Shown piece after piece: positions 18,983 through 27,591 of a stretch of DNA of 64,000 bases. The notes below the pieces were generated by a model, which had not been told where the DNA came from, made no database searches, and saw only the letters and a program-made list of their open reading frames with translations. The DNA lies in NCBI GenBank assembly GCA_029202485.1, contig CP119313.1, positions 1,736,001 through 1,800,000 on the forward strand, given 5' to 3'. The stretch is from Candidatus Pedobacter colombiensis (lineage in GTDB: Bacteria; Bacteroidota; Bacteroidia; Sphingobacteriales; Sphingobacteriaceae). Position numbers and translations under genes: made by a program. Each line of letters starts with the position of its first letter. The first letter of the stretch is position 1.

Positions 18983-19010
18983 AAAGGCTCCCCAAAAGGG
19001 AGCCTTTTTT
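18983..19010 (+). terminator. Strong Rho-independent terminator after the DUF2795 gene
   Basis: A perfect 10-bp stem (AAAGGCTCCC at 18983-18992, GGGAGCCTTT at 18998-19007), a 5-nt loop and a following T-run lie 15 bp after the stop codon. Confidence 0.9.
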
Positions 19011-19060
19011 ATTTTTAAACAATCTGTTTATTTAAGTGTTCTTAATTAAAAATAAACATC

Positions 19061-19222
19061 ATGGGAAATTTACTTTATCTTATTGCAGCAGTATTGGTCA
19101 TATTATGGATCATTGGCTTTGTTTTTCATGGCTTTGGACCTAATGTGGGTGGTTTGATCCATATTTTGTTGGTGATTGCTGTTGTTGCTGTTCTTCTGAA
19201 AGTAATAAATAAGGCTGCGTAA
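19061..19222 (+). CDS. Small lmo0937-like membrane protein (53 aa)
   Basis: A 53-residue reading frame beginning MGNLLYLIAAVLVILWIIGF, with two membrane helices (about 4-20 and 30-47) separated by FHGFGPNVGG and ending KVINKAA. This matches the short lmo0937-type membrane proteins found across Bacteroidota and Firmicutes, which are often linked to envelope or osmotic stress. The function is unknown. It lies between a terminator and the convergent ispD gene (7 bp gap). It is too short for most automatic calls, but the conserved WIIGF and Gly-rich turn support it as real. Confidence 0.8.
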   Translation: MGNLLYLIAAVLVILWIIGFVFHGFGPNVGGLIHILLVIAVVAVLLKVINKAA

Positions 19223-19229
19223 TCCGTAA

Positions 19230-19913
19230 CTAAGACTTTGTCTTATTTTTTCTTTTTAAGATGGCGGCAATCTCTAAATCCTCAGGATAGGTGATTTTGA
19301 TATTTTCTCTTTCACCAGGTATGAGGTTAATTTTAAAACCTGCATATTCCGCTACAGAAGCGTCGTCTGTGAATTCATTTCTAAAAGGTGCTTGATATGC
19401 TTTTCTGAGTAAGTCCATATCAAATGTCTGTGGTGTTTGTATCAGTGCTAATTCCTCTCTGTTGAGTGCCTCGCTTTTACCATTTTCCAGAACCTTTCTT
19501 ACCGAATCTGTTGGGAGGATTCCTATAATACAATTGCTTTTTTCTTCGGCAACCTGATAGGATTTTGTGATTAACGTTGCTGAGATTAAAGGCCTTACAG
19601 CATCATGTATGGCAACAATCCCTTTTCCTTTAATGGCTTTTAAACCATTTTTTACAGAATGATACCTTTGTGAACCACCATTAACTATCTGATGGGGGAT
19701 AGTGAAATTATACTGCAAACAAAGTTTTTCCCAGTATTTATGCTGGTCAATATTGAGTACAAGTAAGATATGAGGATTTAGTGTGCATGAATGGAATGCT
19801 GCTATAGTGTGCATAAGTACAGGCTTTTCATCTAATAACAAAAACTGTTTGGGGACAGTGCTTTGCATTCTGTTGCCTGATCCGCCAGCTACTATAATGG
19901 CATAATACTTCAT
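19230..19913 (-). CDS. ispD: 2-C-methyl-D-erythritol 4-phosphate cytidylyltransferase
   Basis: A 227-residue enzyme of the non-mevalonate (MEP) isoprenoid pathway that makes CDP-methylerythritol from MEP and CTP. The CTP-binding N-terminus AGGSGNRMQSTVPKQFL, the central AIHDAVRPL and the C-terminal TDDASVAEYAG and KITYPEDLEIA are intact. It is convergent with the small membrane protein gene and lies 92 bp downstream of queA on the same strand. Confidence 0.97.
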   Translation of the reverse strand: MKYYAIIVAGGSGNRMQSTVPKQFLLLDEKPVLMHTIAAFHSCTLNPHILLVLNIDQHKYWEKLCLQYNFTIPHQIVNGGSQRYHSVKNGLKAIKGKGIVAIHDAVRPLISATLITKSYQVAEEKSNCIIGILPTDSVRKVLENGKSEALNREELALIQTPQTFDMDLLRKAYQAPFRNEFTDDASVAEYAGFKINLIPGERENIKITYPEDLEIAAILKRKNKTKS

Positions 19914-20005
19914 ATTATATGCTTTTTAAATAAAAATAGGAGATTTAAAACTATGGTTTCAAACCTCCTATGTCTATAATTTTTAAATTGACTTAGATGA
20001 ATCAG

Positions 20006-21055
20006 TTAGATGATCAACATTGCATCGCCATAGCTATAGAAATGATACTTTTCTTTTACAGCTACTTCGTAAGCATGTCTAACATAATCATAACCACCGA
20101 AAGCACTTACCATCATCAACAGGGTAGATTCCGGCGTGTGGAAGTTGGTGATCATTGAGTTTGCAATGCTGAAGTCATAAGGAGGGAAGATGAACTTGCT
20201 GGTCCAGTCGTTCGCCGCCTTAAGTGTTCTTCCTGAAGAAACAGCTGATTCTATGGCACGCATTGAGGTTGTACCAACTGCACAGATCCTTTTTTTACGT
20301 TCTATACCCAGGTTTACAATATCTGCATCTTTCTGCTCAATAATAAATTGCTCAGAGTCCATTTTATGTTTGGTCAGATCTTCTACTTCAACTGATCTGA
20401 ATGTTCCTAGTCCAACGTGTAACGTAACTTCAGCAAAGTTTACACCTTTAAGTTCCAGACGTTTCATCAGTTCTCTGCTAAAGTGCAAACCAGCAGTAGG
20501 AGCTGCAACAGCACCTTCATGTTTTGCAAAAATAGTTTGGTAACGTTCTTTATCCTGAGCAGTAGCTTTACGTTTGATGTATTTAGGTAATGGTGTTTCA
20601 CCTAAAATTTCGATATTTTTTCTGAATTCTTCGTCTGTACCATCAAATAAGAAACGGATGGTACGGCCACGGGAAGTTGTGTTGTCAACCACCTCAGCAA
20701 CCAAAAGATCATCATCACCGAAATATAATTTATTTCCAACACGGATTTTACGTGCAGGGTCAACTAAAACATCCCATAAACGAAGCTCTTTATTCAGTTC
20801 TCTTAACAGAAAAACTTCAATTGTTGCACCGGTTTTCTCTTTGTTTCCGTATAAACGGGCAGGAAAAACTTTAGTATTGTTCAGGATCATAACATCCTGA
20901 TCATCGAAATAATCTAAAACATCTTTAAATATTTTATGTTCAATTTTACCGCTATCCTTATGTAAAACCATTAAACGGGCTTCATCTCTTTGTTCAGAAG
21001 GGTTGTTGGCAACCAATGATTCGGGTAAATTAAACTTAAATTGAGATAACTTCAT
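20006..21055 (-). CDS. queA: S-adenosylmethionine:tRNA ribosyltransferase-isomerase
   Basis: A 349-residue cytoplasmic enzyme that builds epoxyqueuosine on tRNA from 7-aminomethyl-7-deazaguanine and the ribosyl part of SAM. Family motifs include FNLPESLVANNPSEQRDEARLMV, FPARLYGNKEKTGA, GAVAAPTAGLHFS and NSMITNFHTPESTLLMMVSAF. Length is normal. It has a good -7 box upstream and may be cotranscribed with ispD. Confidence 0.97.
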   Translation of the reverse strand: MKLSQFKFNLPESLVANNPSEQRDEARLMVLHKDSGKIEHKIFKDVLDYFDDQDVMILNNTKVFPARLYGNKEKTGATIEVFLLRELNKELRLWDVLVDPARKIRVGNKLYFGDDDLLVAEVVDNTTSRGRTIRFLFDGTDEEFRKNIEILGETPLPKYIKRKATAQDKERYQTIFAKHEGAVAAPTAGLHFSRELMKRLELKGVNFAEVTLHVGLGTFRSVEVEDLTKHKMDSEQFIIEQKDADIVNLGIERKKRICAVGTTSMRAIESAVSSGRTLKAANDWTSKFIFPPYDFSIANSMITNFHTPESTLLMMVSAFGGYDYVRHAYEVAVKEKYHFYSYGDAMLII

Positions 21056-21082
21056 AGTGTTTTAATGTGATATTTAAGGGCG

Positions 21083-21090
21083 CAAATTTA
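21083..21090 (-). promoter_or_regulatory. -7 promoter box of queA (TAAATTTG)
   Basis: On the minus strand the bases read TAAATTTG, an exact TAnnTTTG match, 27 bp before the queA start. The -33 element is unclear. Confidence 0.55.
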
Positions 21091-21282
21091 CAAAATATTA
21101 TCCTGATTAATGTATAATTCTTTTTGATGGTGTGTATTAACTCTAATATTTTAAATATTTCTTACTAAATTGTCGTCGGAAAGTCATTTTGGTCAGGTTG
21201 ACTTCAGATTTGCTACAGAATTGAAGCTTAAATTTAATTACATATAAAGACATTTATAATCAATCCCTAAAAAAATAAACTG

Positions 21283-21987
21283 ATGAAAAAACTCTACTTT
21301 ACAACTTCGATTATTTGCTTACTTACGTTTTTTATGGGGTGCACCAAAGATGCAACGACAACGGATACGGAATTGAGCTATAGCTTTAATGCAATTAATC
21401 TAAATGCATCTCTAAGTACTAATGCTACAGCTAGTGGTGCTGTAGTTGCCGCAGGTACCAATGGGAGTATCAACTGGACCAGTGCAAGCCTTAACATTTC
21501 AAAGGTAGAGTTTAGTGCTACTCAGGCAGGTAAAGCCATATCACTGGAATCAAAAAATCTATTTGCTGTTAATGCGCTTAAACCTGATTCTTTATCCGGT
21601 ACGGTGTCTTTAACTTCGGGTATTTATGAACATAATGAGTTTAAAATAAGTATGAATGAGTCGGCGACTAACCCTCCATTGGTACTTACGGGCACTTATA
21701 TAGAGGCTTCCGGTACAAAAATACCAGTTATTGTTCAGCTGAATGCTGCTCAGGTTATTAACCTCGAAGCGCCAAAGATTGAAATTACTAAAGGTAAATA
21801 TGTTGCGAAAGTTACTGTTGAACTAAATGGGTTGGTAAAAGGGTTGACTGCAAGTGATTTTGGCCAGACCACCCGCACTGCACCTAACAACACCATTCTC
21901 GTTACAAATACAATCAATAGGGCGCTTTTTGAAAAGCTTGCTTTGAAGCTGCCTTCAATCTTGAGTCTAAGCTTGACTAAACAATAA
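21283..21987 (+). CDS. Putative lipoprotein, all-beta, unknown function
   Basis: A 234-residue lipoprotein with a signal peptide ending in FMGC (lipid Cys at about residue 20). The mature part is rich in Ser, Thr, Asn and alternating hydrophobic residues, suggesting a beta sandwich. It vaguely resembles DUF4382-type lipoproteins (SLNISKVEFSA followed by a strand-rich domain), but no family can be firmly named. It lies 94 bp upstream of the FtsX-type permease on the same strand. No function can be assigned. Confidence 0.7.
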   Translation: MKKLYFTTSIICLLTFFMGCTKDATTTDTELSYSFNAINLNASLSTNATASGAVVAAGTNGSINWTSASLNISKVEFSATQAGKAISLESKNLFAVNALKPDSLSGTVSLTSGIYEHNEFKISMNESATNPPLVLTGTYIEASGTKIPVIVQLNAAQVINLEAPKIEITKGKYVAKVTVELNGLVKGLTASDFGQTTRTAPNNTILVTNTINRALFEKLALKLPSILSLSLTKQ

Positions 21988-22081
21988 TAAAATCAGGACT
22001 TATTTTGTTCGCATTATATTTTTTATAGTTTAGTAGAAATTACTGTAACCTTTTTGGGTAGTTTTTGTCTAAACTATAATT

Positions 22082-23323
22082 ATGATTATTTTCAGACTAA
22101 TAGGAGAAAGTTTTAGGTTCGCAGCAGATGCGTTGCGCCAAAACAAACTGAGGACCATGCTTTCCTTACTGGGGATTACCATTGGTATTTTCGCTATCAT
22201 TTTCGTTTTTACCGCAACTGATACTTTTAGAAGTAAACTTCAGGAGAGCATCGATAAATTGGGTTCTAAAACCATTTTTGTACAGAAGTGGCCTTGGGGA
22301 GGTTTTGGAGATTATCCATGGTGGAAATATGTAAACAGACCAGAGCCGTCTTTAAGAGATTATACTGCATTGAAAGAACGTTTGGAACATGCAGAAGGGG
22401 TTTCTTATGAAATTTATGCAGACAGCAGGACGGTGAAGTACCGGAGTAATTCGGTTGAAGGTGCAGGGCTTAAAGCAGCTTCACAGGATTTTAATAAAAC
22501 ATGGACAATTGATTTTCAGGAAGGCCGGTATTTTACCGAGAATGAGGGGAAATCGGGCTCGCCGGTGATCATTTTGGGAGCTGATATTGCCGATGGCTTA
22601 TTTAATGGTGAACCTGCTATAGGAAAAAAGATATTGGTAATGGGACGCCGCATGACTGTTGTGGGGGTCTTTAAAAAGGAAGGGGAAGATATGCTGGGCA
22701 TGTCTCAGGATAAGAACATCCTGATTCCTTTAAATTTTGCTAAGGGATTGTTTGATGTGGAAAGTGGAAGATATGATCCAACAATTACAGTAAGAGGAAA
22801 AGAGCACATTGCTGTTGAAGAAATAGAAAGCGAAATAAAAGGAGCTATGCGTGCGATACATAAAATCAAACCAGGAGCAGAGGATGATTTTGCCTTGAAT
22901 AAGAGTACAATTGCATCTAATCAGCTAGATCAGATGTTTGGGATAGTAAACCTTGCCGGCTGGGTTATTGGGGGCTTCTCTATTCTCGTTGGTGGCTTTG
23001 GAATTGCCAATATTATGTTTGTATCTGTAAAAGAACGTACCAATATTATTGGTATTCAAAAATCGCTTGGCGCCAAGAACTATTTTATATTGTTGCAGTT
23101 TTTGTTTGAGGCTGTAGCGCTTTGTTTGCTCGGAGGCGGATTGGGTATTTTATTGGTGTACATCGTTACTTTAATCACGGGTGCTATGGGATTTACGATG
23201 ATCTTGTTCTTGAATAATATTTTGTTGGGAGTAGGGGTTTCATTTGCTATTGGAACGATATCGGGATTCTGGCCGGCTTATTCGGCGTCGAGGTTGGATC
23301 CTGTAGAAGCGATTCGCTCGTAA
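22082..23323 (+). CDS. ABC transporter permease, MacB/FtsX type
   Basis: A 413-residue inner-membrane protein. It has an N-terminal helix (RTMLSLLGITIGIFAIIFVF, about 25-44), a large periplasmic MacB-PCD-like domain (about 50-275), and three C-terminal helices forming the FtsX domain (about 285-405) with NIMFVSVKERTNIIGIQKSLGA. The C-terminal sequence AYSASRLDPVEAIRS is the typical ending of this family. Members export macrolides, lipoproteins, peptides or siderophores or act in mechanotransmission, so the substrate is open. No ATPase is adjacent; the one at 17247 is a candidate partner. Confidence 0.9.
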   Translation: MIIFRLIGESFRFAADALRQNKLRTMLSLLGITIGIFAIIFVFTATDTFRSKLQESIDKLGSKTIFVQKWPWGGFGDYPWWKYVNRPEPSLRDYTALKERLEHAEGVSYEIYADSRTVKYRSNSVEGAGLKAASQDFNKTWTIDFQEGRYFTENEGKSGSPVIILGADIADGLFNGEPAIGKKILVMGRRMTVVGVFKKEGEDMLGMSQDKNILIPLNFAKGLFDVESGRYDPTITVRGKEHIAVEEIESEIKGAMRAIHKIKPGAEDDFALNKSTIASNQLDQMFGIVNLAGWVIGGFSILVGGFGIANIMFVSVKERTNIIGIQKSLGAKNYFILLQFLFEAVALCLLGGGLGILLVYIVTLITGAMGFTMILFLNNILLGVGVSFAIGTISGFWPAYSASRLDPVEAIRS

Positions 23324-23339
23324 TATGACTGTTCTTCTC

Positions 23340-23434
23340 TTAAAAAATGAGCATTACGATTCAAAGGCTGAAATCTTTTGCACTGAAGAAGTGCAAAATT
23401 TCCAAGGCCTTTTCTTCGAACGCTCATTTTTTAA
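23340..23434. repeat. 95-bp nested inverted repeat (long imperfect hairpin)
   Basis: The outer arms are a perfect 13-bp inverted repeat (TTAAAAAATGAGC at 23340-23352; complement at 23422-23434). The inner arms are a perfect 9-bp repeat (TTTTGCACT, loop GAAGA, AGTGCAAAA; 23376-23398). The 23-nt intervening strands also pair imperfectly around AAAGGC/GCCTTT. It starts 17 bp after the permease stop. It may be a terminator, a structured RNA or a dispersed REP/MITE-like element; the nesting exceeds what a simple terminator needs. Confidence 0.65.
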
Positions 23435-23517
23435 ACATGGCGTGCCAGCATAAACTCGCTATTCTCATTGTTTGGCGCATAGAGAAGCTATTGATTGGTG
23501 CATAAAGGGGCGTATAA

Positions 23518-23553
23518 AAAAAGCCAGATCATAATTTTGTGATCTGGCTTTTT
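23518..23553. terminator. Bidirectional Rho-independent terminator after the aminotransferase gene
   Basis: A perfect 14-bp stem (AAAAAGCCAGATCA at 23518-23531, complement at 23540-23553) with an 8-nt loop lies 24 bp beyond the end of the minus-strand aminotransferase gene. The A- and T-ended stem works in both directions. Confidence 0.88.
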
Positions 23554-23577
23554 ACTGATTTTTGATCAGGTATTTTA

Positions 23578-24771
23578 TTAGCTTAATTTAGCTAAGGCAT
23601 CTTTAATTCTGCTAACGGCCTTTCTTAATTGCTCTTCTGAGGCAGCGTACGAGATACGGATACAATCTTCATTTCCGAAAGCTTCACCGGTAACAGTAGA
23701 TACGTGTGCTTCATTTAAAAGATATAAAGAAAGGTCTTCTGCGGTTTTGATAACCGTTTCGCCATTCTTTTTACCGAAATAAGCTTTTACTTCAGGGAAG
23801 AAATAAAAGGCTCCGTCCGGAAGGTTTACTTTGATACCAGGGATTTCCTTAAGTAAAGCATAAACGATATCTCTACGTTTTCTGAATTCACCAACCATTG
23901 TGTTTACAGATTCTAAACCGCCCAGGTACGCTCCTAAAGCTGCACGCTGTGCAATTGAAGAAGTTCCTGAAGTGATTTGTCCTTGTAATTTATCGCAGGC
24001 GTTCGCAATTTCTTTGTTTGCAGCCATATACCCAACTCTCCAGCCTGTCATAGCATAAGACTTAGAGAAACCATTGATAAGGATTACCCTATCTTTTATA
24101 GAATCAAATTCGGCTATAGAAGCATGTTTTCCAACGAAGTTGATGTGCTCATAAATCTCATCAGAGATGATATAGATGTTTGGATGCTTTTCAAATACTG
24201 CAACCAGATCAGCAAGCTCTTCTTTACTGTAAACCGATCCTGTAGGGTTACATGGTGAAGAGAACATGAATAATTTAGTTTTAGGGGTAATGGCAGCTTC
24301 TAGTTGTGCTCCTGTTATTTTAAAGTTGTTTTCAACAGTTGCATTGATAAAAACAGTTTCACCTTCAGCAAGTTTAATCATTTCTGAATAGGATACCCAG
24401 TAAGGGGTAGGAACAATAACTTCATCTCCGGGATCAATCAGACACATTACTGCATTGGCTAATGATTGTTTAGCGCCTGTAGAAAGTACAATCTGGTCGA
24501 AAGTATAAGTTAATCCATTTTCCTTTAAAAGCTTGTCAACAACAGCCTTACGCAATTCAGGGTAACCTGAAACGGGGGTGTAGTAAGAGTAGTTTTCGTC
24601 AATTGCTTTCTTGGCTGCCACCTTTACATCGTCAGGTGTAAAAAAGTCAGGCTCACCAAAGCTTAAGTTGATAACGTCTATCCCTTTTGCAGATAGCTCT
24701 CTCCCTAACTTCGCCATTTTAATGGTTTGTGACTCAGATAGGTTGTTGATTCTTTTTGATAAAAATGTCAT
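23578..24771 (-). CDS. Pyridoxal-phosphate aminotransferase, aspartate aminotransferase family
   Basis: A 397-residue class I/II aminotransferase. The PLP lysine is in GFSKSYAMTGWRVGY; SSPCNPTGSVYS, ISDEIYEHI and a C-terminal arginine motif (CIRISYAAS) are conserved. The N-terminus (LSKRINNLSESQTIKMAKLGREL) is typical of the aspartate/prephenate aminotransferase subgroup. The frame is open up to 24813, but that region holds the -7 promoter box TATATTTG, so the ATG at 24771 is the start. It probably makes aspartate from oxaloacetate; other acceptors are possible. Confidence 0.92.
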   Translation of the reverse strand: MTFLSKRINNLSESQTIKMAKLGRELSAKGIDVINLSFGEPDFFTPDDVKVAAKKAIDENYSYYTPVSGYPELRKAVVDKLLKENGLTYTFDQIVLSTGAKQSLANAVMCLIDPGDEVIVPTPYWVSYSEMIKLAEGETVFINATVENNFKITGAQLEAAITPKTKLFMFSSPCNPTGSVYSKEELADLVAVFEKHPNIYIISDEIYEHINFVGKHASIAEFDSIKDRVILINGFSKSYAMTGWRVGYMAANKEIANACDKLQGQITSGTSSIAQRAALGAYLGGLESVNTMVGEFRKRRDIVYALLKEIPGIKVNLPDGAFYFFPEVKAYFGKKNGETVIKTAEDLSLYLLNEAHVSTVTGEAFGNEDCIRISYAASEEQLRKAVSRIKDALAKLS

Positions 24772-24810
24772 AATGATGAATGCGCAAGCAAATATTATTT
24801 TGTGAAATAG

Positions 24811-24818
24811 CAAATATA
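24811..24818 (-). promoter_or_regulatory. -7 promoter box of the aminotransferase gene (TATATTTG)
   Basis: On the minus strand the bases read TATATTTG, an exact TAnnTTTG match, 39 bp before the ATG at 24771. It overlaps the upstream in-frame start at 24813 and so argues against that start. Confidence 0.6.
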
Positions 24819-24880
24819 TAAACCTAACGGTATTATAAACTAAAAAAAATACTTTTTATCATAATTTCATAGGTAAACCG

Positions 24881-24888
24881 TATTTTTG
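24881..24888 (+). promoter_or_regulatory. -7 promoter box of the CDF-NUDIX-bioA operon (TATTTTTG)
   Basis: TATTTTTG matches the -7 consensus. Transcription would begin near 24894, so the in-frame TTG at 24886 cannot be the start and the TTG at 24907 becomes the candidate, with a very short leader. No clear -33 TTTG is present. Confidence 0.45.
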
Positions 24889-24906
24889 GCTGCTAAACTC
24901 AGCAAT

Positions 24907-25884
24907 TTGCAACCTAAAAAGAAAGCCATATTAATTGCGTTATGCGTAAGCATAGTGCTAATGCTGGCTAAATTTGTCGCCTATTTTATTACACATTCGA
25001 ATGCTATACTTACTGATGCTGCAGAAAGCATTGTAAATGTACTGGCAAGTAGCTTTGCATTTTACAGTATTTACCTTGCCACTTTGCCGAAGGACGAGAA
25101 TCATCCATATGGTCATGGAAAGGTGGAGTTCTTTTCAGCATTTATTGAGGGCGTTCTTATTGCCATTGCAGGACTTATTATTGTCTTTAAATCGGGGTAT
25201 GATTTGATCTATCCTAGACCAATTGTGCAGCTTTTTGAAGGGGCCAGCATTATTGGGGTAACAGGTGTTGTTAATCTTATTGCAGGGTATTACTTAATTA
25301 ATACCGGAAAGACTCACAAATCTATTACCCTTGAAGCAGATGGAAAACACTTGTTAACTGATGCGATTACCAGCGCGGGATTGGTTGTAGGGATTATTTT
25401 GATTCAGCTGACGGAAATTTTCTGGCTGGATAGTGTGATTTCAATTGTTTTGGGCTTATATATCTTATATAATGGCTATAAATTAACCAGGCGTTCAGTA
25501 GGTGGCTTAATGGACGAAAGTAATGTTGATTTGGTAGAGAATATCATAGATATACTTCAAAAAAACAGAAAAGATCCCTGGATAGATGTACATAATTTAA
25601 GAGCACAACAATATGGAGCTGATTTGCATATCGATTGCCACATTACCTTGCCTTATTATTTTGATTTAAACAGGGTTCATAAGGAGGTATCTGAAATAGA
25701 TAAAACGATAAATGGTAATGCGGATCGTAAAACTGAGCTTTTTATCCATACTGATCCATGTTTGCCGGCTTGCTGTAATTACTGTCACATGAAAGAATGT
25801 CCCGTAAGGCAGGAGGCTTTCAGAGGAGAGATCAAGTGGACTTTAGAAAATGCGACTAAGAATCAAAAACATTTTAACCAATAA
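24907..25884 (+). CDS. Cation diffusion facilitator family transporter
   Basis: A 325-residue metal/proton antiporter for export of Zn, Fe, Co or similar divalent ions. It has six membrane helices, the signature HPYGHGKVE, metal-site motifs NAILTDAAES in helix 2 and HLLTD in helix 5, and a cytoplasmic C-terminal domain. The last 45 residues carry an unusual Cys cluster (DPCLPACCNYCHMKECP). No ATG fits: TTG at 24907 is the likely start, since TTG at 24886 lies in the promoter box and the next ATG would cut helix 1. Its stop overlaps the NUDIX start (TAATG). Confidence 0.88.
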   Translation: MQPKKKAILIALCVSIVLMLAKFVAYFITHSNAILTDAAESIVNVLASSFAFYSIYLATLPKDENHPYGHGKVEFFSAFIEGVLIAIAGLIIVFKSGYDLIYPRPIVQLFEGASIIGVTGVVNLIAGYYLINTGKTHKSITLEADGKHLLTDAITSAGLVVGIILIQLTEIFWLDSVISIVLGLYILYNGYKLTRRSVGGLMDESNVDLVENIIDILQKNRKDPWIDVHNLRAQQYGADLHIDCHITLPYYFDLNRVHKEVSEIDKTINGNADRKTELFIHTDPCLPACCNYCHMKECPVRQEAFRGEIKWTLENATKNQKHFNQ

Positions 25885-26324
25885 TGAGCTATTTTAATGT
25901 TAGGGTATATGGGGTATTGATCAATATCAACAATGAGGTGTTGATTAGTGATGAGCAGTCGGGCGGACGTATTTTTAGTAAATTCCCAGGTGGTGGTCTT
26001 GAGCTCGGCGAAGGTCTTACTGATGCGCTTAAAAGGGAGTTTATGGAAGAATGTAATGCTGAGATAGAGGTGTTAGGTCATCTTTATACGACTGATTTTT
26101 ATGAGCAGTCTTCTTTTAACGACAGCCAGATTTTGAGTATTTATTATTTTGTTAAAGCAGTACATCCTTTAGTTCTGAATTTTAAAACTGAGTCATTTGA
26201 TTTTGATGAGGGCTCTTTGCAATCCTTTAGGTGGATTGCATTGGATAAGCTAAAGACAGATGATGTGACTTTTAAAACGGATAAAACGGTAGTTGACTTA
26301 TTATTGAAACAATACGATCTATGA
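25884..26324 (+). CDS. NUDIX hydrolase
   Basis: A 146-residue pyrophosphohydrolase. The Nudix box spans about residues 36-60 (GGLELGEGLTDALKREFMEE), giving the G-x5-E-x7-RE-U-x-EE core; after EE the usual Gly is replaced (ECNAE), a tolerated variation. Nudix enzymes cleave nucleoside diphosphates linked to another group; the substrate is unknown. It overlaps the CDF gene by 1 bp and bioA by 4 bp, so translation of the three is probably coupled. A housekeeping role linked to SAM or biotin precursors is only a guess from position. Confidence 0.9.
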   Translation: MSYFNVRVYGVLININNEVLISDEQSGGRIFSKFPGGGLELGEGLTDALKREFMEECNAEIEVLGHLYTTDFYEQSSFNDSQILSIYYFVKAVHPLVLNFKTESFDFDEGSLQSFRWIALDKLKTDDVTFKTDKTVVDLLLKQYDL

Positions 26325-27589
26325 GTTTAGCATCACGTGATGCACAGGTGATCTGGCATCCATATACACAAATGAAGAATCCATTGCCCCACATTCCGAT
26401 TGTAAAGGGAGAAGGCGTGTATCTATTTGATGAAACAGGGAAAAAGTACATTGATGCCGTTTCCAGCTGGTGGGTAAATATTCATGGTCATGCACATCCA
26501 TACATTGCAGCTAAGGTTGCCGAACAGTTAAATACACTTGAACATGTGATATTTGCGGGTTTTACACATGAGTCTGCAGTGCAGCTTGCTGAACGCATAT
26601 TGCCATTGCTCCCTGGAAATCAATCAAAAGTTTTTTACAGCGATAATGGCTCTACTGCGGTAGAGGTTGCCCTTAAAATGTGTTTACAATATTGGGTAAA
26701 TACCGGTAAACAGGTTCGGAAAAAGGTTATTGCATTTAAAGAAGCTTATCATGGTGATACCTTTGGTGCCATGTCTGTTAGCGGGCGTAGCATATTTACT
26801 GATCCATTTAACCAGTTATTGTTTGATGTAGAGTTTATTGATCTGCCTAATGCCGAAAACATAGCGCAACTAAAGTCGAGGATCAATGACCTTGCTAATG
26901 AGGTAGCTTGTTTTATCTTCGAGCCAATGGTTCTTGGAGCCAGTGGAATGCTGATGTATGAGGCTGAATATCTTGATCAGTTGCTGGAGACCTGCCAGAA
27001 ACATGGTATTTTAACCATTGCGGATGAGGTAATGACCGGTTTTGGTCGCACCGGGAAATATTTTTCTTGTGAAGCATTGCAGCGGAAACCAGATATTTTT
27101 TGTCTTTCCAAGGGGTTAACAGGAGGAACAATGCCATTGGGGATTACCACATGTAATGCAACTGTGTTTAATGCTTTTTTAAGTGATGATAAACTGAAAA
27201 CTTTATATCATGGACATTCATTTACGGCAAACCCGGTCGCTTGTGCTGCTTCATTAGCTAGTCTTGATATTTTATTGAAACCGGAAACCTTACAGAACAT
27301 TCAAAGAGTGGAAGCGCAACACAGGGAGTTTGCAGAAAGTATTAAAGGACATCCTAAGTTGAAAGACATCAGGCAGACTGGAACTATACTGGTTATGGAG
27401 TGGGAGACCGGCAACGATACCTCATATTTGAGTGGATTAAGAGATAAGTTGTACTTGTACTTTTTAGAACGCGGAATTGTATTACGGCCACTGGGCAATG
27501 TGTTATATATTTTGCCGCCTTATGTAATCAGTAATGAAGATCTGGCGTATATTTACCAAAATATTTTACAGGCACTAAAAGATATATAA
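26321..27589 (+). CDS. bioA: Adenosylmethionine--8-amino-7-oxononanoate aminotransferase
   Basis: A 422-residue PLP enzyme of biotin synthesis that converts KAPA to DAPA using SAM as amino donor. The N-terminus IWHPYTQMKN is diagnostic of BioA within class III aminotransferases. AVSSWWVNIHGHAHP, YHGDTFGAMS, IADEVMTGFGRTGK, and the PLP lysine in CLSKGLTGGTMPLG are intact. It starts within the NUDIX stop (ATGA) and is followed after 2 bp by a ferritin-like gene. The other bio genes are not in this window. Confidence 0.96.
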   Translation: MSLASRDAQVIWHPYTQMKNPLPHIPIVKGEGVYLFDETGKKYIDAVSSWWVNIHGHAHPYIAAKVAEQLNTLEHVIFAGFTHESAVQLAERILPLLPGNQSKVFYSDNGSTAVEVALKMCLQYWVNTGKQVRKKVIAFKEAYHGDTFGAMSVSGRSIFTDPFNQLLFDVEFIDLPNAENIAQLKSRINDLANEVACFIFEPMVLGASGMLMYEAEYLDQLLETCQKHGILTIADEVMTGFGRTGKYFSCEALQRKPDIFCLSKGLTGGTMPLGITTCNATVFNAFLSDDKLKTLYHGHSFTANPVACAASLASLDILLKPETLQNIQRVEAQHREFAESIKGHPKLKDIRQTGTILVMEWETGNDTSYLSGLRDKLYLYFLERGIVLRPLGNVLYILPPYVISNEDLAYIYQNILQALKDI

Positions 27590-27591
27590 AT

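Noticed and set aside
17247..23323. ABC ATPase at 17247 and FtsX-type permease at 22082 as one transporter
   Set aside because: They belong to compatible families, but 4 kb and unrelated genes on both strands separate them, so the pairing is only mentioned as possible.
23331..23440. A possible minus-strand reading frame through the nested inverted repeat
   Set aside because: The frame owes its existence to the repeat, has no ribosome site or family resemblance, and the region is better described as structured non-coding DNA.
24772..24813. Longer aminotransferase start at 24813
   Set aside because: The extra 14 residues are hydrophobic and unlike the family, and the start overlaps the promoter box TATATTTG.
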